A stretch of DNA of 64,000 bases from Saprospiraceae bacterium (GCA_020627825.1 JAHDGD010000005.1:1-64000); one strand, 5' to 3'; positions 1 through 8,834 are shown, numbered from the stretch's first letter. The notes: a model not told the origin generated them from the sequence alone. Numbers and translations are program-made.

Positions 1-166
1 TCATCTATTTATAATTTGAATTTATTGTCGACATTCTAAAATTTAAATGGTATAAATAGTATAACATCATCAATAAACCTTTTTAAAAAATATTCTTATA
101 AACACTATTCTCATTTTACATGTGTTAGCTATTTTTTAAAGATTGACAAATCAACTGGGATTCATG

Positions 167-1189
167 TTATTTTACCAATAGTTGAGTTTGGATCGGATAA
201 TGATCTGAATAATCTTCTTTTTGAGTATCGAAAGTTAAAACTTTGAAGTCATCAGAAACAAAGATATAATCTATTCTTAAAGAAGGAATAGCTCCATTAA
301 AAGAAGTCCCCATTCCATTTCCTCTTTTGTAAAAAGCGTCGGTATATTCTTTAACCATTTGAGCATAAACATAAGATTGAGGAACGTCATTGAAATCTCC
401 ACCAATAATTACAGGATAATCGATTTTCGAAGCATGTTCAATGATTTTTTGAACTTGGTTTGTTCTTTTCTGTGCGGTCGTGGCATATCTTTTCATCATT
501 GTTGCAACGTTTCCCCAAGTTTCAGTTTCTATCAATTCTCCTTCTGCTCGAACATCATTCGCGATCGTAGTGACATTATTGCTTTGTAAGTGAATAGAAT
601 AGATTCGAATTTTTTCTCCTTTGAATAAGATGTCAGCCCATATTCCACTATTATATTGTCCTTTGAAATCGATGGATCCTTTATCTAGGACTTTATACGG
701 ACTGATGATAATTGATCGTTTTTTTGGAATGTGAATGATGTGCTTCCCTTTACAAACACTTTTTAATGTTTGGTTTATAGTTGATGTTGTTTCTTGCAAA
801 AAGATAACAGCATTACTAAAATCTGATGCGATAAAATCATAAAAAGCATCTTTTTCTTTAAAGGCACTACCTGATGCTACGTTGTAACTTACAACATTAA
901 TTAATCGGTCACTTTTAATCACTTTTGGTGAATTAAAAGCAATAAGACGTTGACTGGCACTAAAGCCAATTAGTAACGTGCAAAACGAAACCAAACTGTA
1001 TGTCCATTTCGTAAATACCCATGAGATGAAGAATGCAATATTTAAAACAAATAAGGCAGGATAAATCAAGCCCAATAATGGAATATAATTGCTCGCAAGC
1101 GGAGAAATATAAGGTGACAAATAACTTATAAGTGTTAAGATGGCCACTATTATATTGATTACAAAAAGGGAAGATCGAATGAATTTCAT
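167..1189 (-). CDS. Endonuclease/exonuclease/phosphatase (EEP) family membrane protein
   Basis: A 340-residue protein with about three hydrophobic segments in the first 80 residues, followed by an EEP-fold domain from about residue 100. Fold signatures visible in order are SYNVAS, LQET, SIHLQS, GGDFND and the closing SDHYP. These supply the metal-binding and catalytic Asn, Glu, Asp and His of the DNase I/Mg-dependent phosphodiesterase superfamily. The active domain is expected on one face of the inner membrane. The substrate cannot be read from sequence; family members cleave DNA, RNA, phospholipids or inositol phosphates. It is the last gene of a minus-strand run, 38 nt behind the rhomboid gene, a pairing I recall as common in Bacteroidota. 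Confidence 0.85.
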   Translation of the reverse strand: MKFIRSSLFVINIIVAILTLISYLSPYISPLASNYIPLLGLIYPALFVLNIAFFISWVFTKWTYSLVSFCTLLIGFSASQRLIAFNSPKVIKSDRLINVVSYNVASGSAFKEKDAFYDFIASDFSNAVIFLQETTSTINQTLKSVCKGKHIIHIPKKRSIIISPYKVLDKGSIDFKGQYNSGIWADILFKGEKIRIYSIHLQSNNVTTIANDVRAEGELIETETWGNVATMMKRYATTAQKRTNQVQKIIEHASKIDYPVIIGGDFNDVPQSYVYAQMVKEYTDAFYKRGNGMGTSFNGAIPSLRIDYIFVSDDFKVLTFDTQKEDYSDHYPIQTQLLVK

Positions 1190-1227
1190 TTTTATGGGGA
1201 TAAACGCTATACTATCGGCAATTGATC

Positions 1228-2145
1228 TTAATCGTTTTTACTTGCCTTATCTAAAAATTCCTTTTCATCTTTACTCAAGCTTTTTATACCTTTTTTAGAG
1301 ATCTTATCAAGAATAGCATCTAGTCTATCTTGCGGATTTACATTCATTGTCGCTTTTTTCTTCGACGTAGATGATCTAGGCACAGTTGCTTTGTACTTTA
1401 CACTTAAAGGTGATTTTTTTTGCTTTTTTGGCTTTGGTCTGAATACATTTACTACCGCATCATACCATTTATGCATCCAATCAGCAGGATCATTATCAGA
1501 CTGGATCATCAAAATATACAACCATCCCATAACCATACCACCTATGTGACCAAAGTGTCCCCCTGTGTTATCCAAATTTGCCAAACCTACGACGTCCATA
1601 AAAATAAAAAACAAAGCAATCCATTTAATTTTTATAGGACCAAGAAACATGAGATGAATGTAGTTGTTTGGTGCTATTAATGCTGTTGCGACTACTATTG
1701 CCATGATGGCTGCAGAAGCACCTAATGAATACCCTACAGGAACACCAAAAACAAAAGCGAGCTGGATAAATACAATGCCCATTAACCCACCCAATATATA
1801 AAGAGGAACAACTCTTCGATCTCCCATTAGGTCTCCGAAAACTCTTCCAAACATGAATAGAACAAGCATGTTAAAAAGGAAATGAAAAAACCGGACATGC
1901 AAAAACATGTGTGAGACAATTGTCCAAGGTCGTTTTACCATTTCCCACAACGTAGGAGGTAACATAAACCAATTCGTGAATGATTCTTGAACCATTCTAT
2001 AATTCGTTCTTCCCACTGTAATACCTATCCCTGCATACACAAGATATAAAACAACCAATACAATTGTATTGATCATAATAAGCCTGGTTATATTATGACC
2101 ATAATTGAATTGACCCTTAATATCTTGATAAATAGATTTAAACAT
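1228..2145 (-). CDS. Rhomboid family intramembrane serine protease
   Basis: A 305-residue polytopic membrane protein. The catalytic Ser sits in GASAA (Ser144), a form seen in Bacteroidota in place of GxSG, and the catalytic His is in GHFGHIGG (His200). An HVRFFHFLFN stretch near residues 83-92 matches the conserved His/Asn helix. The family cuts substrates within or next to transmembrane helices. A basic, Lys-rich cytoplasmic tail of about 80 residues follows the last helix and looks like a charged coiled or disordered extension. The gene lies between yebC (77 nt upstream) and the EEP gene. The start ATG is the only good one. The natural substrate is unknown. Confidence 0.9.
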   Translation of the reverse strand: MFKSIYQDIKGQFNYGHNITRLIMINTIVLVVLYLVYAGIGITVGRTNYRMVQESFTNWFMLPPTLWEMVKRPWTIVSHMFLHVRFFHFLFNMLVLFMFGRVFGDLMGDRRVVPLYILGGLMGIVFIQLAFVFGVPVGYSLGASAAIMAIVVATALIAPNNYIHLMFLGPIKIKWIALFFIFMDVVGLANLDNTGGHFGHIGGMVMGWLYILMIQSDNDPADWMHKWYDAVVNVFRPKPKKQKKSPLSVKYKATVPRSSTSKKKATMNVNPQDRLDAILDKISKKGIKSLSKDEKEFLDKASKND

Positions 2146-2222
2146 AGCTTGTTTGCTTGTAGCTAAAACGGAAAATTTCTCAAAATGGTTTTAAAAGAGT
2201 GGTATTAAACTAAGTTTAACCC

Positions 2223-2951
2223 TTATGCCATATTGTGGTAGACATTTTGAACATCGTCATCATCATCAAACTTTTCCAGTAATTTTTCAATCTCCGCCTC
2301 TTGATCAGGATTTAAACTTTTCGTTTGAGTAGGAATTCTTTCGAAGCCCGAACTTATGATTTCATAATTGTTGCTCTCCAAGTAAGATTGCAATGAACCA
2401 AAACTTTCAAATCCTCCATAAATGACTATACAAGCTGGTGAATCTTCATCTGCCTCTTCTCGGAAAACTTCTTCCAGACCATGGTCAATTAATTCGAATT
2501 CAAATTCCTCCAAATCAATAGACTCGTTGTCTGCTATTTTGAAATGGCACTGATGGGTAAACATAAATTCTACGCTTCCATTTGTACCAAGATTTCCGTT
2601 CATTTTATTGAAATAAGAACGTACATTAGCGACCGTTCTATTGTTATTATCAGTTGCTGCTTCTACCATAATCGCAATACCATGTGGACCATATCCCTCG
2701 AGTGTAATTTCCTTGTAATCTTCAGTGTTTTTATCTGAAGCCCTTTTTATCGCTCGTTCAATATTGTCCTTCGGCATATTTGCTGCCTTTGCGTTCTGAA
2801 TAACAGCTCGCAATCGTGAATTTGATTCGGGGTCAGGTCCTCCTGCTTTAACAGCAATAACAATATCCTTTCCTATTCTGGTAAAGGTTTTGGCCATAGC
2901 GGCCCATCTTTTAAATTTTCTAGCTTTTCGGAATTCGAATGCTCTTCCCAT
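2223..2951 (-). CDS. yebC: YebC/PmpR (TACO1) family protein
   Basis: A 242-residue protein opening MGRAFEFRKARKFKRWAAMA, then TRIGKDI, NAKAANMPKDNIERAIKRA and YGPHGIAIMVEAATDNNNRT, the family hallmarks. YebC proteins have been described both as DNA-binding regulators and, more recently, as ribosome-associated factors that help translate difficult proline-rich stretches, like mitochondrial TACO1. Length is normal. The acidic DDDDDVQNVYHN C-terminus is typical. The FKBP gene ends 2 nt upstream of its start codon, so the two are probably cotranscribed. The family is certain; which role dominates here cannot be told. Confidence 0.93.
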   Translation of the reverse strand: MGRAFEFRKARKFKRWAAMAKTFTRIGKDIVIAVKAGGPDPESNSRLRAVIQNAKAANMPKDNIERAIKRASDKNTEDYKEITLEGYGPHGIAIMVEAATDNNNRTVANVRSYFNKMNGNLGTNGSVEFMFTHQCHFKIADNESIDLEEFEFELIDHGLEEVFREEADEDSPACIVIYGGFESFGSLQSYLESNNYEIISSGFERIPTQTKSLNPDQEAEIEKLLEKFDDDDDVQNVYHNMA

Positions 2952-2953
2952 TT

Positions 2954-3418
2954 TTATTCTACTTTTAGTAAGTCAACTTCAAAAAACAATACCTGATTTC
3001 CAGGAATATCTCCTCTTCCAGATTTTCCATAGCAAAGATAAGAAGGTAAAAATAGTTGAATGCTACCTCCTTGTCCTATCAAAGGTATACCTTGTCTCCA
3101 TCCTTCTATTGTATTGCCTAGTGTAAAGGATGCATCATCGTTTTCATCGAATACATCACCATTCGGATAAAATCCTTTGTAATTGCACGTGACGAAACTG
3201 TTTAATGAGGGCACTACACCCGGATTTCCTTCTTCATCAATAATGTAATAAAAATCAGTGCTGGATTTTACAGCTTGACTCATTAAGTTGTTTTCTTCTA
3301 GATAAGTTTCAATCTCTAAAAGATCTTCCATTAATATTTCTTCATCAGATTTTCCACAAGAAAAAAGGCTAAATGCAAAAAGGAGTACAAATAATTGTGG
3401 TATTAATTTCATTGTCAT
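2954..3418 (-). CDS. FKBP-type peptidyl-prolyl isomerase lipoprotein
   Basis: About 154 residues from ATG at 3418 (or 152 from ATG at 3412). The N-terminus is a lipoprotein signal ending in the lipobox LFSC, so the mature protein should be membrane-anchored outside the cytoplasm. The C-terminal half is an FKBP domain with EGWRQGIPLIGQGG, LPSYLCYG and the closing VLFFEVDLL. It catalyses cis-trans isomerisation of prolyl bonds during folding of envelope proteins. The reading frame stays open upstream to 3550, but that extension runs through the palindrome at 3531-3553 and would hide the signal peptide, so I reject it. It lies 138 nt after rpoN and just ahead of yebC. Confidence 0.88.
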   Translation of the reverse strand: MTMKLIPQLFVLLFAFSLFSCGKSDEEILMEDLLEIETYLEENNLMSQAVKSSTDFYYIIDEEGNPGVVPSLNSFVTCNYKGFYPNGDVFDENDDASFTLGNTIEGWRQGIPLIGQGGSIQLFLPSYLCYGKSGRGDIPGNQVLFFEVDLLKVE

Positions 3419-3530
3419 TTTTTTTAAATGGTATGAGTACGCATTTGTGTAACGCAAAAGTAATGAAATTGTATGTTTCTCATCTCTACTCATAGAGAGA
3501 TAACGTATTAACGGACAACAAAAAGTTCTT

Positions 3531-3553
3531 TTTTTGGGCTTCAAGCCCAAAAA
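3531..3553. repeat. Dispersed palindrome copy 1
   Basis: Perfect inverted repeat with 11-nt arms, TTTTTGGGCTT and its complement, around a single central C. It sits between the end of rpoN and the FKBP gene. On either strand the 3' flank is an A-tract, the reverse of an intrinsic terminator. Confidence 0.85.
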
Positions 3554-3556
3554 GCT

Positions 3557-5026
3557 TTATAATTCTTTCCGTAACCTTGCAACTGGAATATTCAATTGTT
3601 CTCTGTATTTCGCAACTGTTCTTCGCGCAATACTATACCCACTAACTTCTAGTAATTCTTTTAACTTTTCGTCAGAGTATGGCTTTCGTTTATTTTCTCG
3701 AGAAACAATATCTTTTAAAATATTTTTGACTTCAAGTGTTGATACTTCCTCTCCTTCTTGTGTCGTTACAGATTCGGAAAAGAACGATTTCAATTTACGA
3801 GTACCGAATTCTGTCTGCACAAATTTACTGTTCGCAACCCTTGAAACTGTTGAAATGTCCAAACCTGTAATTTCAGCTATATCTTTAAGTATCATTGGCT
3901 TAATTCTACGATCATCACCTGTCAAGAAAAAGTCATATTGAAATTGCATAATGGCATACATCGTAGAGTAAAGCGTATGATGCCTTTGTTTGATGGCGTC
4001 AATAAACCATTTAGCGGAATCGATCTTCTGCTTTATAAACATGACAGCATCTTTCTGCGATCTATTAGATTTATTACCTTTTTGTGCGTCTTTGTAGGTT
4101 TTAATCATCTCTACATACTGATCGTTTATTTTAAGATCAGGGGCATTTCGATTGTTTAGAGATAACTCAAGCTCTCCTTCTCTGTTTTTTATAAAGAAGT
4201 CAGGCAAAATATATTGGGTACGGGAAGAGGACACTTCTGAAACCGCCATCGCTGGTTTTGGGTTCAACCCAATAATAACATCAATAGCTTCTTTTAATTC
4301 CGATTCACTTAAGAAAAGATTTTTCTTAAGTCTTTCGTAATGTTTCTTGGTAAATTCAGAAAAATGATTTTCGATGATTTTCTGAGCGAAAATGTATTTT
4401 TTTTCTGGGTATCCTTCAATGTTTTTTAACTTGAGATCCATCTGGATACGCAGACATTCTTGTAAATCTCGAGCCGCAACTCCGGGAGGATCAAACTGTT
4501 GAATTTTTCCAAGTACCTCAAGAACGGTGTCTTTTTCTACTTCAATGTTTTGTGAAAAAAGTAAATCATCAATAATGGATTCAGGATCTCTTCTCAAATA
4601 CCCATCTTCATCAATAGAACCAATAATTTGTTCAGCAATAATATCTTGTTCTTCATTGGGAAGATCAAGCATACCTAGCTGCCGGTCAAGATAATCGTGA
4701 AAACTATTTTGAACTACAACTGGCGCTTTATAGTCTTCGTCAGAATGACTGAACGAATCCTTTAATTTATAACTTTGAGGATCATCTTCAATGTACTCGT
4801 TGATATAATCATCCAACTCAAACGCTTCCTCTTGCTGGTCCTGGTCATTGTCTAAATCGATCACTTCGGCATAATCATCGCCCTCCTCAAGAGCGGGATT
4901 GCTCTCCAGTTCTTCCTTGATCCTTTCTTCAAGTGAGGTTGTGGGGATCTGCAGGAGTTTCATAAGCTGTATCTGCTGGGGAGACAGCTTTTGCAACATT
5001 TTTTGACTAAGACTCTGCTTTAACAT
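3557..5026 (-). CDS. rpoN: RNA polymerase sigma-54 factor
   Basis: A 489-residue sigma-54. The Gln/Leu-rich activator-interacting region I is at the N-terminus (LSQKMLQKLSPQQIQLMKLLQIP), an acidic region II follows, then the core-binding domain and a C-terminal DNA-binding domain ending with the RpoN box ARRTVAKYRE (about residues 467-477), which reads the -24 promoter element. Region II is very rich in Asp/Glu. Transcription by this sigma needs AAA+ enhancer-binding proteins; none is encoded in the window. The gene is divergent from the aminopeptidase gene at 5215 and heads the minus-strand FKBP/yebC run. Confidence 0.97.
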   Translation of the reverse strand: MLKQSLSQKMLQKLSPQQIQLMKLLQIPTTSLEERIKEELESNPALEEGDDYAEVIDLDNDQDQQEEAFELDDYINEYIEDDPQSYKLKDSFSHSDEDYKAPVVVQNSFHDYLDRQLGMLDLPNEEQDIIAEQIIGSIDEDGYLRRDPESIIDDLLFSQNIEVEKDTVLEVLGKIQQFDPPGVAARDLQECLRIQMDLKLKNIEGYPEKKYIFAQKIIENHFSEFTKKHYERLKKNLFLSESELKEAIDVIIGLNPKPAMAVSEVSSSRTQYILPDFFIKNREGELELSLNNRNAPDLKINDQYVEMIKTYKDAQKGNKSNRSQKDAVMFIKQKIDSAKWFIDAIKQRHHTLYSTMYAIMQFQYDFFLTGDDRRIKPMILKDIAEITGLDISTVSRVANSKFVQTEFGTRKLKSFFSESVTTQEGEEVSTLEVKNILKDIVSRENKRKPYSDEKLKELLEVSGYSIARRTVAKYREQLNIPVARLRKEL

Positions 5027-5119
5027 CGGTTTAAGTTTACAAGCAAGTATTTATGTAACACGAATTACTTACTTAGCGTTCTAAAAAATTATATCTTTTT
5101 GGGTTTGTGTAGCTTTCGT

Positions 5120-5158
5120 TACTTTTGATGCTACATTGCTATGAGCAATGCAAATATA
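5120..5158. promoter_or_regulatory. Divergent rpoN / aminopeptidase promoter region
   Basis: TACTTTTG at 5120-5127 on the plus strand and TATATTTG on the minus strand (5151-5158) both fit the Bacteroidota -7 consensus TAnnTTTG and point at the aminopeptidase and rpoN genes respectively. Between them lies an inverted repeat, CATTGCT, 3 nt, AGCAATG (5134-5150), which would overlap the rpoN start point. The -33 elements are not convincing. Confidence 0.4.
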
Positions 5159-5214
5159 AAGAATATGAACAACATATTATAAAATTTTATAATATGTTTT
5201 ATTAAATTGGCTAT

Positions 5215-6993
5215 ATGGACACGGTAAACAATAAAATTAGTAAGCTTAGAACTCAATTAAAAGAAGCAGATCTTGACGCTTTCATTATTCCTTCTAGCGA
5301 TGCTCATCAAAGTGAATATGTTGCGGCTTTTGCCAATGTACGAGAATGGATTAGTGGATTTACGGGTTCAGCAGGTACCGTTATCATTACCCAAGATCAT
5401 GCAGGCTTATGGACAGATTCTAGATATTATTTGCAGGCAGAAACAGAGTTAAATGATTCTGAAATGTTCCTACATAAGATGGGAAACAGAGGAGTAATGA
5501 GTTGGATTTCATGGTTAAATGAGCAGTTTACAACTGACGCCAAAATTGCATTTAATGGTCAATTATTTACTAAAAGAGGGTATGAATTTATAAAGAAATC
5601 GCTTCATTCAAAAATGGAATTAATTACTGCTTTTGATCCCATTAACGCTATATGGGAGGATCGACCTGAACGACCCACAATGCCTATTTTCGAGCACCCT
5701 TTGCAATATGCGATCACATCTCGAAAAGAAAAAATAGAGGCTTTACGAAGTGGATTTATGGATAATGCAGATCGATATATTGTATCAGCATTGGATGATA
5801 TTGCATGGTTATTTAACTTAAGAGGTAATGACATCGACTTTAATCCAGTATTTTACGCATATGCAATCATCAGCAAGGAGGATGTCATTTTATTTTGTGA
5901 TGCCGATAAAATACCAACTTTACTTACGGAACAACTCCATCAAGATGGCATCGAGATAAAAGCGTATGATTTGTTTTTACCGTATGTCAATCACATTTCT
6001 AGTGAAGATAAAGTATTCATTGATCCTTCTGATATTAGTATTAGTTTATATAGGGCTGTAAACGCCCAAAAAGTGGAAGGAACAAATATTGTCCGTTCGT
6101 TGAAAGGAGTAAAAAATGAAGGGGAGTTATCACATGTTCGCAATGCTATGGAAAAAGACGGGGTTGCATTACTTCGTATGTATCGTTGGCTTGAGAAAGA
6201 GCTTGATGAGCATACAGTAACAGAAGCTGAAGTTTCGGATAAAATTCAATACTTCAGGTCTTTAATGGATGGCTATATAGGGGAATCTTTTCCACCAATT
6301 GTAGGGTATAAATCAAATGGAGCCATCATTCACTATAGACCAATGCATGGTCAATCTGCTTCTATTTCGAAAGAAGGAATGTTATTAATTGATAGTGGAG
6401 GACAATATATTGATGGTACAACCGATATCACTAGAACCATATGCTTCGGAACACCTACTAAAGAACAGAAAATAGCTTATACATTGGTGTTGAAAGGTAA
6501 AATCGCAATCGATCAGCTTATTTTCCCACAAGGAACTACAGGATATCAAATGGATATTTTAGCCAGAAGTGCGCTGTGGTCTGAAGGATTGGATTATGGA
6601 CATGGGACTGGACATGGAGTAGGATATGTACTCAATGTTCATGAAGGCCCTCAAGGTATTTCTCAAGTATTTAATCCGAAATCAAAACACCCTATGGAAG
6701 TGGGCATGATCACTTCCAATGAACCTGGATTTTACAAACAAGGAGGTTTTGGTATTCGAATTGAAAATTTAATTGCTACAAAATCGGTAAAAAATACTGA
6801 GTATGGACAGTTTTTGGGTTTCGAAACCCTTACTTTATTTCCTATTGCTACGAACCTTATTGATTCTACTTTACTAACAAGACCAGAAGTGAACTGGTTA
6901 AACAGTTATCATCAAAAGGTGCAAAAAAGACTCAGTCCACATTTAAATGAGGAAGAAAAAGGATGGTTAAAACAAAGATGTAAAGCGATATAA
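5215..6993 (+). CDS. Xaa-Pro aminopeptidase (M24B, aminopeptidase P family)
   Basis: A 592-residue cytoplasmic metallopeptidase that removes an N-terminal residue preceding proline. It has the long three-domain layout of the eukaryote-like aminopeptidase P: two creatinase-N-type domains, the pita-bread catalytic domain (about residues 310-530) and a C-terminal extension. All five metal ligands can be seen: two Asp in LIDSGGQYIDGTTDITRT, His in GHGTGHGVGY, Glu in SNEPGFY and Glu in GIRIENL. No signal peptide is present. It is monocistronic by context, divergent from rpoN. Confidence 0.93.
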   Translation: MDTVNNKISKLRTQLKEADLDAFIIPSSDAHQSEYVAAFANVREWISGFTGSAGTVIITQDHAGLWTDSRYYLQAETELNDSEMFLHKMGNRGVMSWISWLNEQFTTDAKIAFNGQLFTKRGYEFIKKSLHSKMELITAFDPINAIWEDRPERPTMPIFEHPLQYAITSRKEKIEALRSGFMDNADRYIVSALDDIAWLFNLRGNDIDFNPVFYAYAIISKEDVILFCDADKIPTLLTEQLHQDGIEIKAYDLFLPYVNHISSEDKVFIDPSDISISLYRAVNAQKVEGTNIVRSLKGVKNEGELSHVRNAMEKDGVALLRMYRWLEKELDEHTVTEAEVSDKIQYFRSLMDGYIGESFPPIVGYKSNGAIIHYRPMHGQSASISKEGMLLIDSGGQYIDGTTDITRTICFGTPTKEQKIAYTLVLKGKIAIDQLIFPQGTTGYQMDILARSALWSEGLDYGHGTGHGVGYVLNVHEGPQGISQVFNPKSKHPMEVGMITSNEPGFYKQGGFGIRIENLIATKSVKNTEYGQFLGFETLTLFPIATNLIDSTLLTRPEVNWLNSYHQKVQKRLSPHLNEEEKGWLKQRCKAI

Positions 6994-7058
6994 GAAAAGA
7001 AGAAAACAACAAAGCTTATAATGACCTTCGATAATTTCTTGTAAAGTATAGAATTGAT

Positions 7059-7066
7059 TATCTTTG
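7059..7066 (+). promoter_or_regulatory. -7 promoter box for the 42-residue membrane protein
   Basis: TATCTTTG matches the Bacteroidota TAnnTTTG box, 18 nt ahead of the ATG at 7085. A TTG at 7039-7041 lies 17 nt upstream of the box, an acceptable -33 spacing. This supports expression of the small gene that follows. Confidence 0.5.
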
Positions 7067-7084
7067 CGATTCAAATCGATACAT

Positions 7085-7213
7085 ATGGGACATCATACAG
7101 ATTATGGTAAAAAAGGGGCATACTTTCTAGGTTTTCTAGGGTTTGTTCTATTGATTATTATCTTATTGATATGGGTTTATTCTAAGAATTCAGAATTTCT
7201 TCCTATTCAATAA
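7085..7213 (+). CDS. Small single-pass membrane protein (42 aa)
   Basis: This short open frame encodes a His/Lys-containing N-terminus (MGHHTDYGKKGAYF), one hydrophobic helix of about 20 residues (LGFLGFVLLIIILLIWVYS) and a short tail. It begins with ATG and sits 18 nt after a good -7 box, which together make it a credible gene rather than chance. By the positive-inside rule the Lys-bearing N-terminus should be cytoplasmic. I do not recognise a family; small helices of this type are often accessory subunits of membrane complexes, but nothing near by suggests a partner. It lies between the aminopeptidase and nitroreductase genes. Confidence 0.6.
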   Translation: MGHHTDYGKKGAYFLGFLGFVLLIIILLIWVYSKNSEFLPIQ

Positions 7214-7270
7214 CCTCTTCTTACATTTTTCTTTTAGATGAACTTTCTGAAAGTTCCGCTCATATTGTAG

Positions 7271-7290
7271 TAAGTTAAAGGTTTAACTTA
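7271..7290. promoter_or_regulatory. Perfect inverted repeat upstream of the nitroreductase gene
   Basis: TAAGTTAAA, two bases GG, then TTTAACTTA: 9-nt arms, 24 nt ahead of the start codon. Size, symmetry and position suit an operator for a dimeric winged-helix repressor (MarR/HxlR type often control such flavoproteins). No regulator gene is adjacent, so the partner is unknown. Confidence 0.45.
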
Positions 7291-7314
7291 AAGCAATAGT
7301 TTAAAATATCATTT

Positions 7315-7914
7315 ATGGAGTTTCTAGACTTAATGAAACAACGCTATACAACTAAGCAATATGATGCATCTAAAAAGTTGAAGAAAGAGGATGTCGAAAA
7401 GTTGAAACAGATTTTACAACTTTCCCCTTCTTCTTTAAACAGTCAGCCTTGGAAATTCACGTTTGTATCAGATCAGGCTACTAAGGAAATCCTAGCAGAA
7501 CATTCCATGCACAATGCTGATCGCGTTATAAAATGTGATACGGTAGTTGCATTTAGTAGAATCGACGATTTGGCTTATTTCGAAGAGCAAATCAATAGAG
7601 AATTACCACAACGTCAGCTTGATTATTATTACAATAAGCTAAAACCGAAACCGATTGAAGAAGTGAAGAATTGGTTTAGCAGACAATTACATATTTCACT
7701 TGGTGTTTTTGTTAGTGCTTGTGCAATGATGGGAATTGACCATACGCCTATGGGTGGAATTGTGCCCGAGCAATACAATAAAATTCTTGGCTTAGACTCT
7801 TTTCATACTGACTTTGCAGTATGCATAGGATATCGCGACGATAATGATTTTAATCAACCTCACCTTATTCCGAAAAAGCGTGTAGATCTTGATAAGATCA
7901 TCCAGTCGATTTAA
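7315..7914 (+). CDS. NAD(P)H-dependent nitroreductase family flavoprotein
   Basis: A 199-residue FMN enzyme of the NfsB-like nitroreductase superfamily. The N-terminal RYTTKQYD and SPSSLNSQPWKF segments are the FMN phosphate and ring contacts, and GIDHTPMGGI in the C-terminal half is the second conserved block. Members are homodimeric, cytoplasmic, and reduce nitroaromatics, quinones or flavins with NAD(P)H. The physiological substrate cannot be told from sequence. A perfect 9+9 inverted repeat lies just upstream of the start and may be its operator. The next gene (GT2) starts 63 nt downstream. Confidence 0.88.
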   Translation: MEFLDLMKQRYTTKQYDASKKLKKEDVEKLKQILQLSPSSLNSQPWKFTFVSDQATKEILAEHSMHNADRVIKCDTVVAFSRIDDLAYFEEQINRELPQRQLDYYYNKLKPKPIEEVKNWFSRQLHISLGVFVSACAMMGIDHTPMGGIVPEQYNKILGLDSFHTDFAVCIGYRDDNDFNQPHLIPKKRVDLDKIIQSI

Positions 7915-7977
7915 TGAACTTGAATCATTTCTTTTATTTTCATGTTAAGGTATTGATTCTATAAATATGTTTATCAA

Positions 7978-8721
7978 ATGTCTACCAAAGTTGCGGTGCT
8001 TATACCTTATTATAATGGGAAGGAAGTCATTGATAAGTGTTTGGATAGTCTAGATTGTGATAAGCAAGATATTTGGTTAATTGATAATTCGGAACAGCCT
8101 GATACATTTGAAGCTCAATTCCATCATATTGTGACTGAACACAAAAGGTTGGGTTTCTCTAAGACAGTGAATATTGGTTTAAGAAAGATAAGGGAATTAG
8201 GATATACGCATGTTATTATTCTGAATCAAGATGCCTATTTCAAATCAGGACATTTTTTAAGGTTTTGTAAAGAGTTGGAAAATCTAGAAAAAGGGTTTCT
8301 ATGTCCACTTTTATATACAGAGGAGTTTAAAGAACTTATTCCATTTGTAAAACAACGGTATTTTGAGTCACATATTCCTTCAAAAAACGAGTATATAAGC
8401 GATTATGTAGGTGTCGTTATAGGTAGTCGTTTAGAATACCTTAAGAAGCTAGGTGATTTTGATGAGCAATTTTTTATGTACTTTGAAGAAAATGACTTAT
8501 TTCGAAGATCGAAACTTAAAAAACCAGTCTTAATCATGCCGAACGTTCATGTTGCTCATAAGAACAAAGCGAGTAAAATGGAGCAGGATTTATTAATGCA
8601 ATTTTATAAAAGCGAATTGTATTTTGAAAAGAAACATGGAACGTGTGCGGGCTATATGAAAAAACGTTTCCTTTATTTTATGCGAAAAATTTGGTTTTCG
8701 ATATCAGGTAAGAACAAATAA
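7978..8721 (+). CDS. Family 2 glycosyltransferase
   Basis: A 247-residue GT-A fold glycosyltransferase. It opens VAVLIPYYNGKEVIDKCLDSL, has a DxD-like NQDAYF motif at the metal/nucleotide-sugar site and the later FMYFEENDLFRR motif containing the catalytic base region. Rhamnosyltransferase-like GT2 proteins share this layout. It has no membrane helix, so it should act at the cytoplasmic face of the inner membrane on a lipid-linked or protein acceptor. It is isolated from the polysaccharide locus 25 kb away, so its acceptor is unknown. Confidence 0.88.
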   Translation: MSTKVAVLIPYYNGKEVIDKCLDSLDCDKQDIWLIDNSEQPDTFEAQFHHIVTEHKRLGFSKTVNIGLRKIRELGYTHVIILNQDAYFKSGHFLRFCKELENLEKGFLCPLLYTEEFKELIPFVKQRYFESHIPSKNEYISDYVGVVIGSRLEYLKKLGDFDEQFFMYFEENDLFRRSKLKKPVLIMPNVHVAHKNKASKMEQDLLMQFYKSELYFEKKHGTCAGYMKKRFLYFMRKIWFSISGKNK

Positions 8722-8746
8722 GCTAATTGTTGATGGGTTTCAATAA

Positions 8747-8780
8747 AAAAGAATGTTTTACCGCAAGATAAAACATTCTT
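8747..8780 (-). terminator. Intrinsic terminator of the sigma/anti-sigma operon
   Basis: A 12-bp hairpin (arm AAGAATGTTTTA at 8749-8760, loop of 8 nt, complementary arm 8769-8780). Read on the minus strand it is followed by a run of six T, which fits termination of the minus-strand operon. On the plus strand the U-tract is poor, though it may also slow readthrough from the GT2 gene. Confidence 0.6.
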
Positions 8781-8834
8781 ATATGTCAATTTAAATTTTT
8801 TGGTTGAAGTTAAGATGGGCAATGTAAGTGCATT

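Noticed and set aside
1-166. Gene fragment at the left edge
   Set aside because: The bases to the left of the EEP gene are very AT-rich with stops in all frames; I see nothing supportable there.
3419-3550. Longer FKBP reading frame starting at 3550
   Set aside because: The added 44 residues come from the palindrome and intergenic DNA and would bury a clear lipoprotein signal.
4258-4272. TTGGGTT C AACCCAA in rpoN as another palindrome copy
   Set aside because: It encodes part of the conserved GLNPKP motif of sigma-54, so the codons explain it; the symmetry also stops at 7 nt.
6817-6830. GGGTTTCGAAACCC in the aminopeptidase gene as a repeat copy
   Set aside because: It encodes the conserved LGFETLT segment, and the flanking T/A tracts are not symmetrical.
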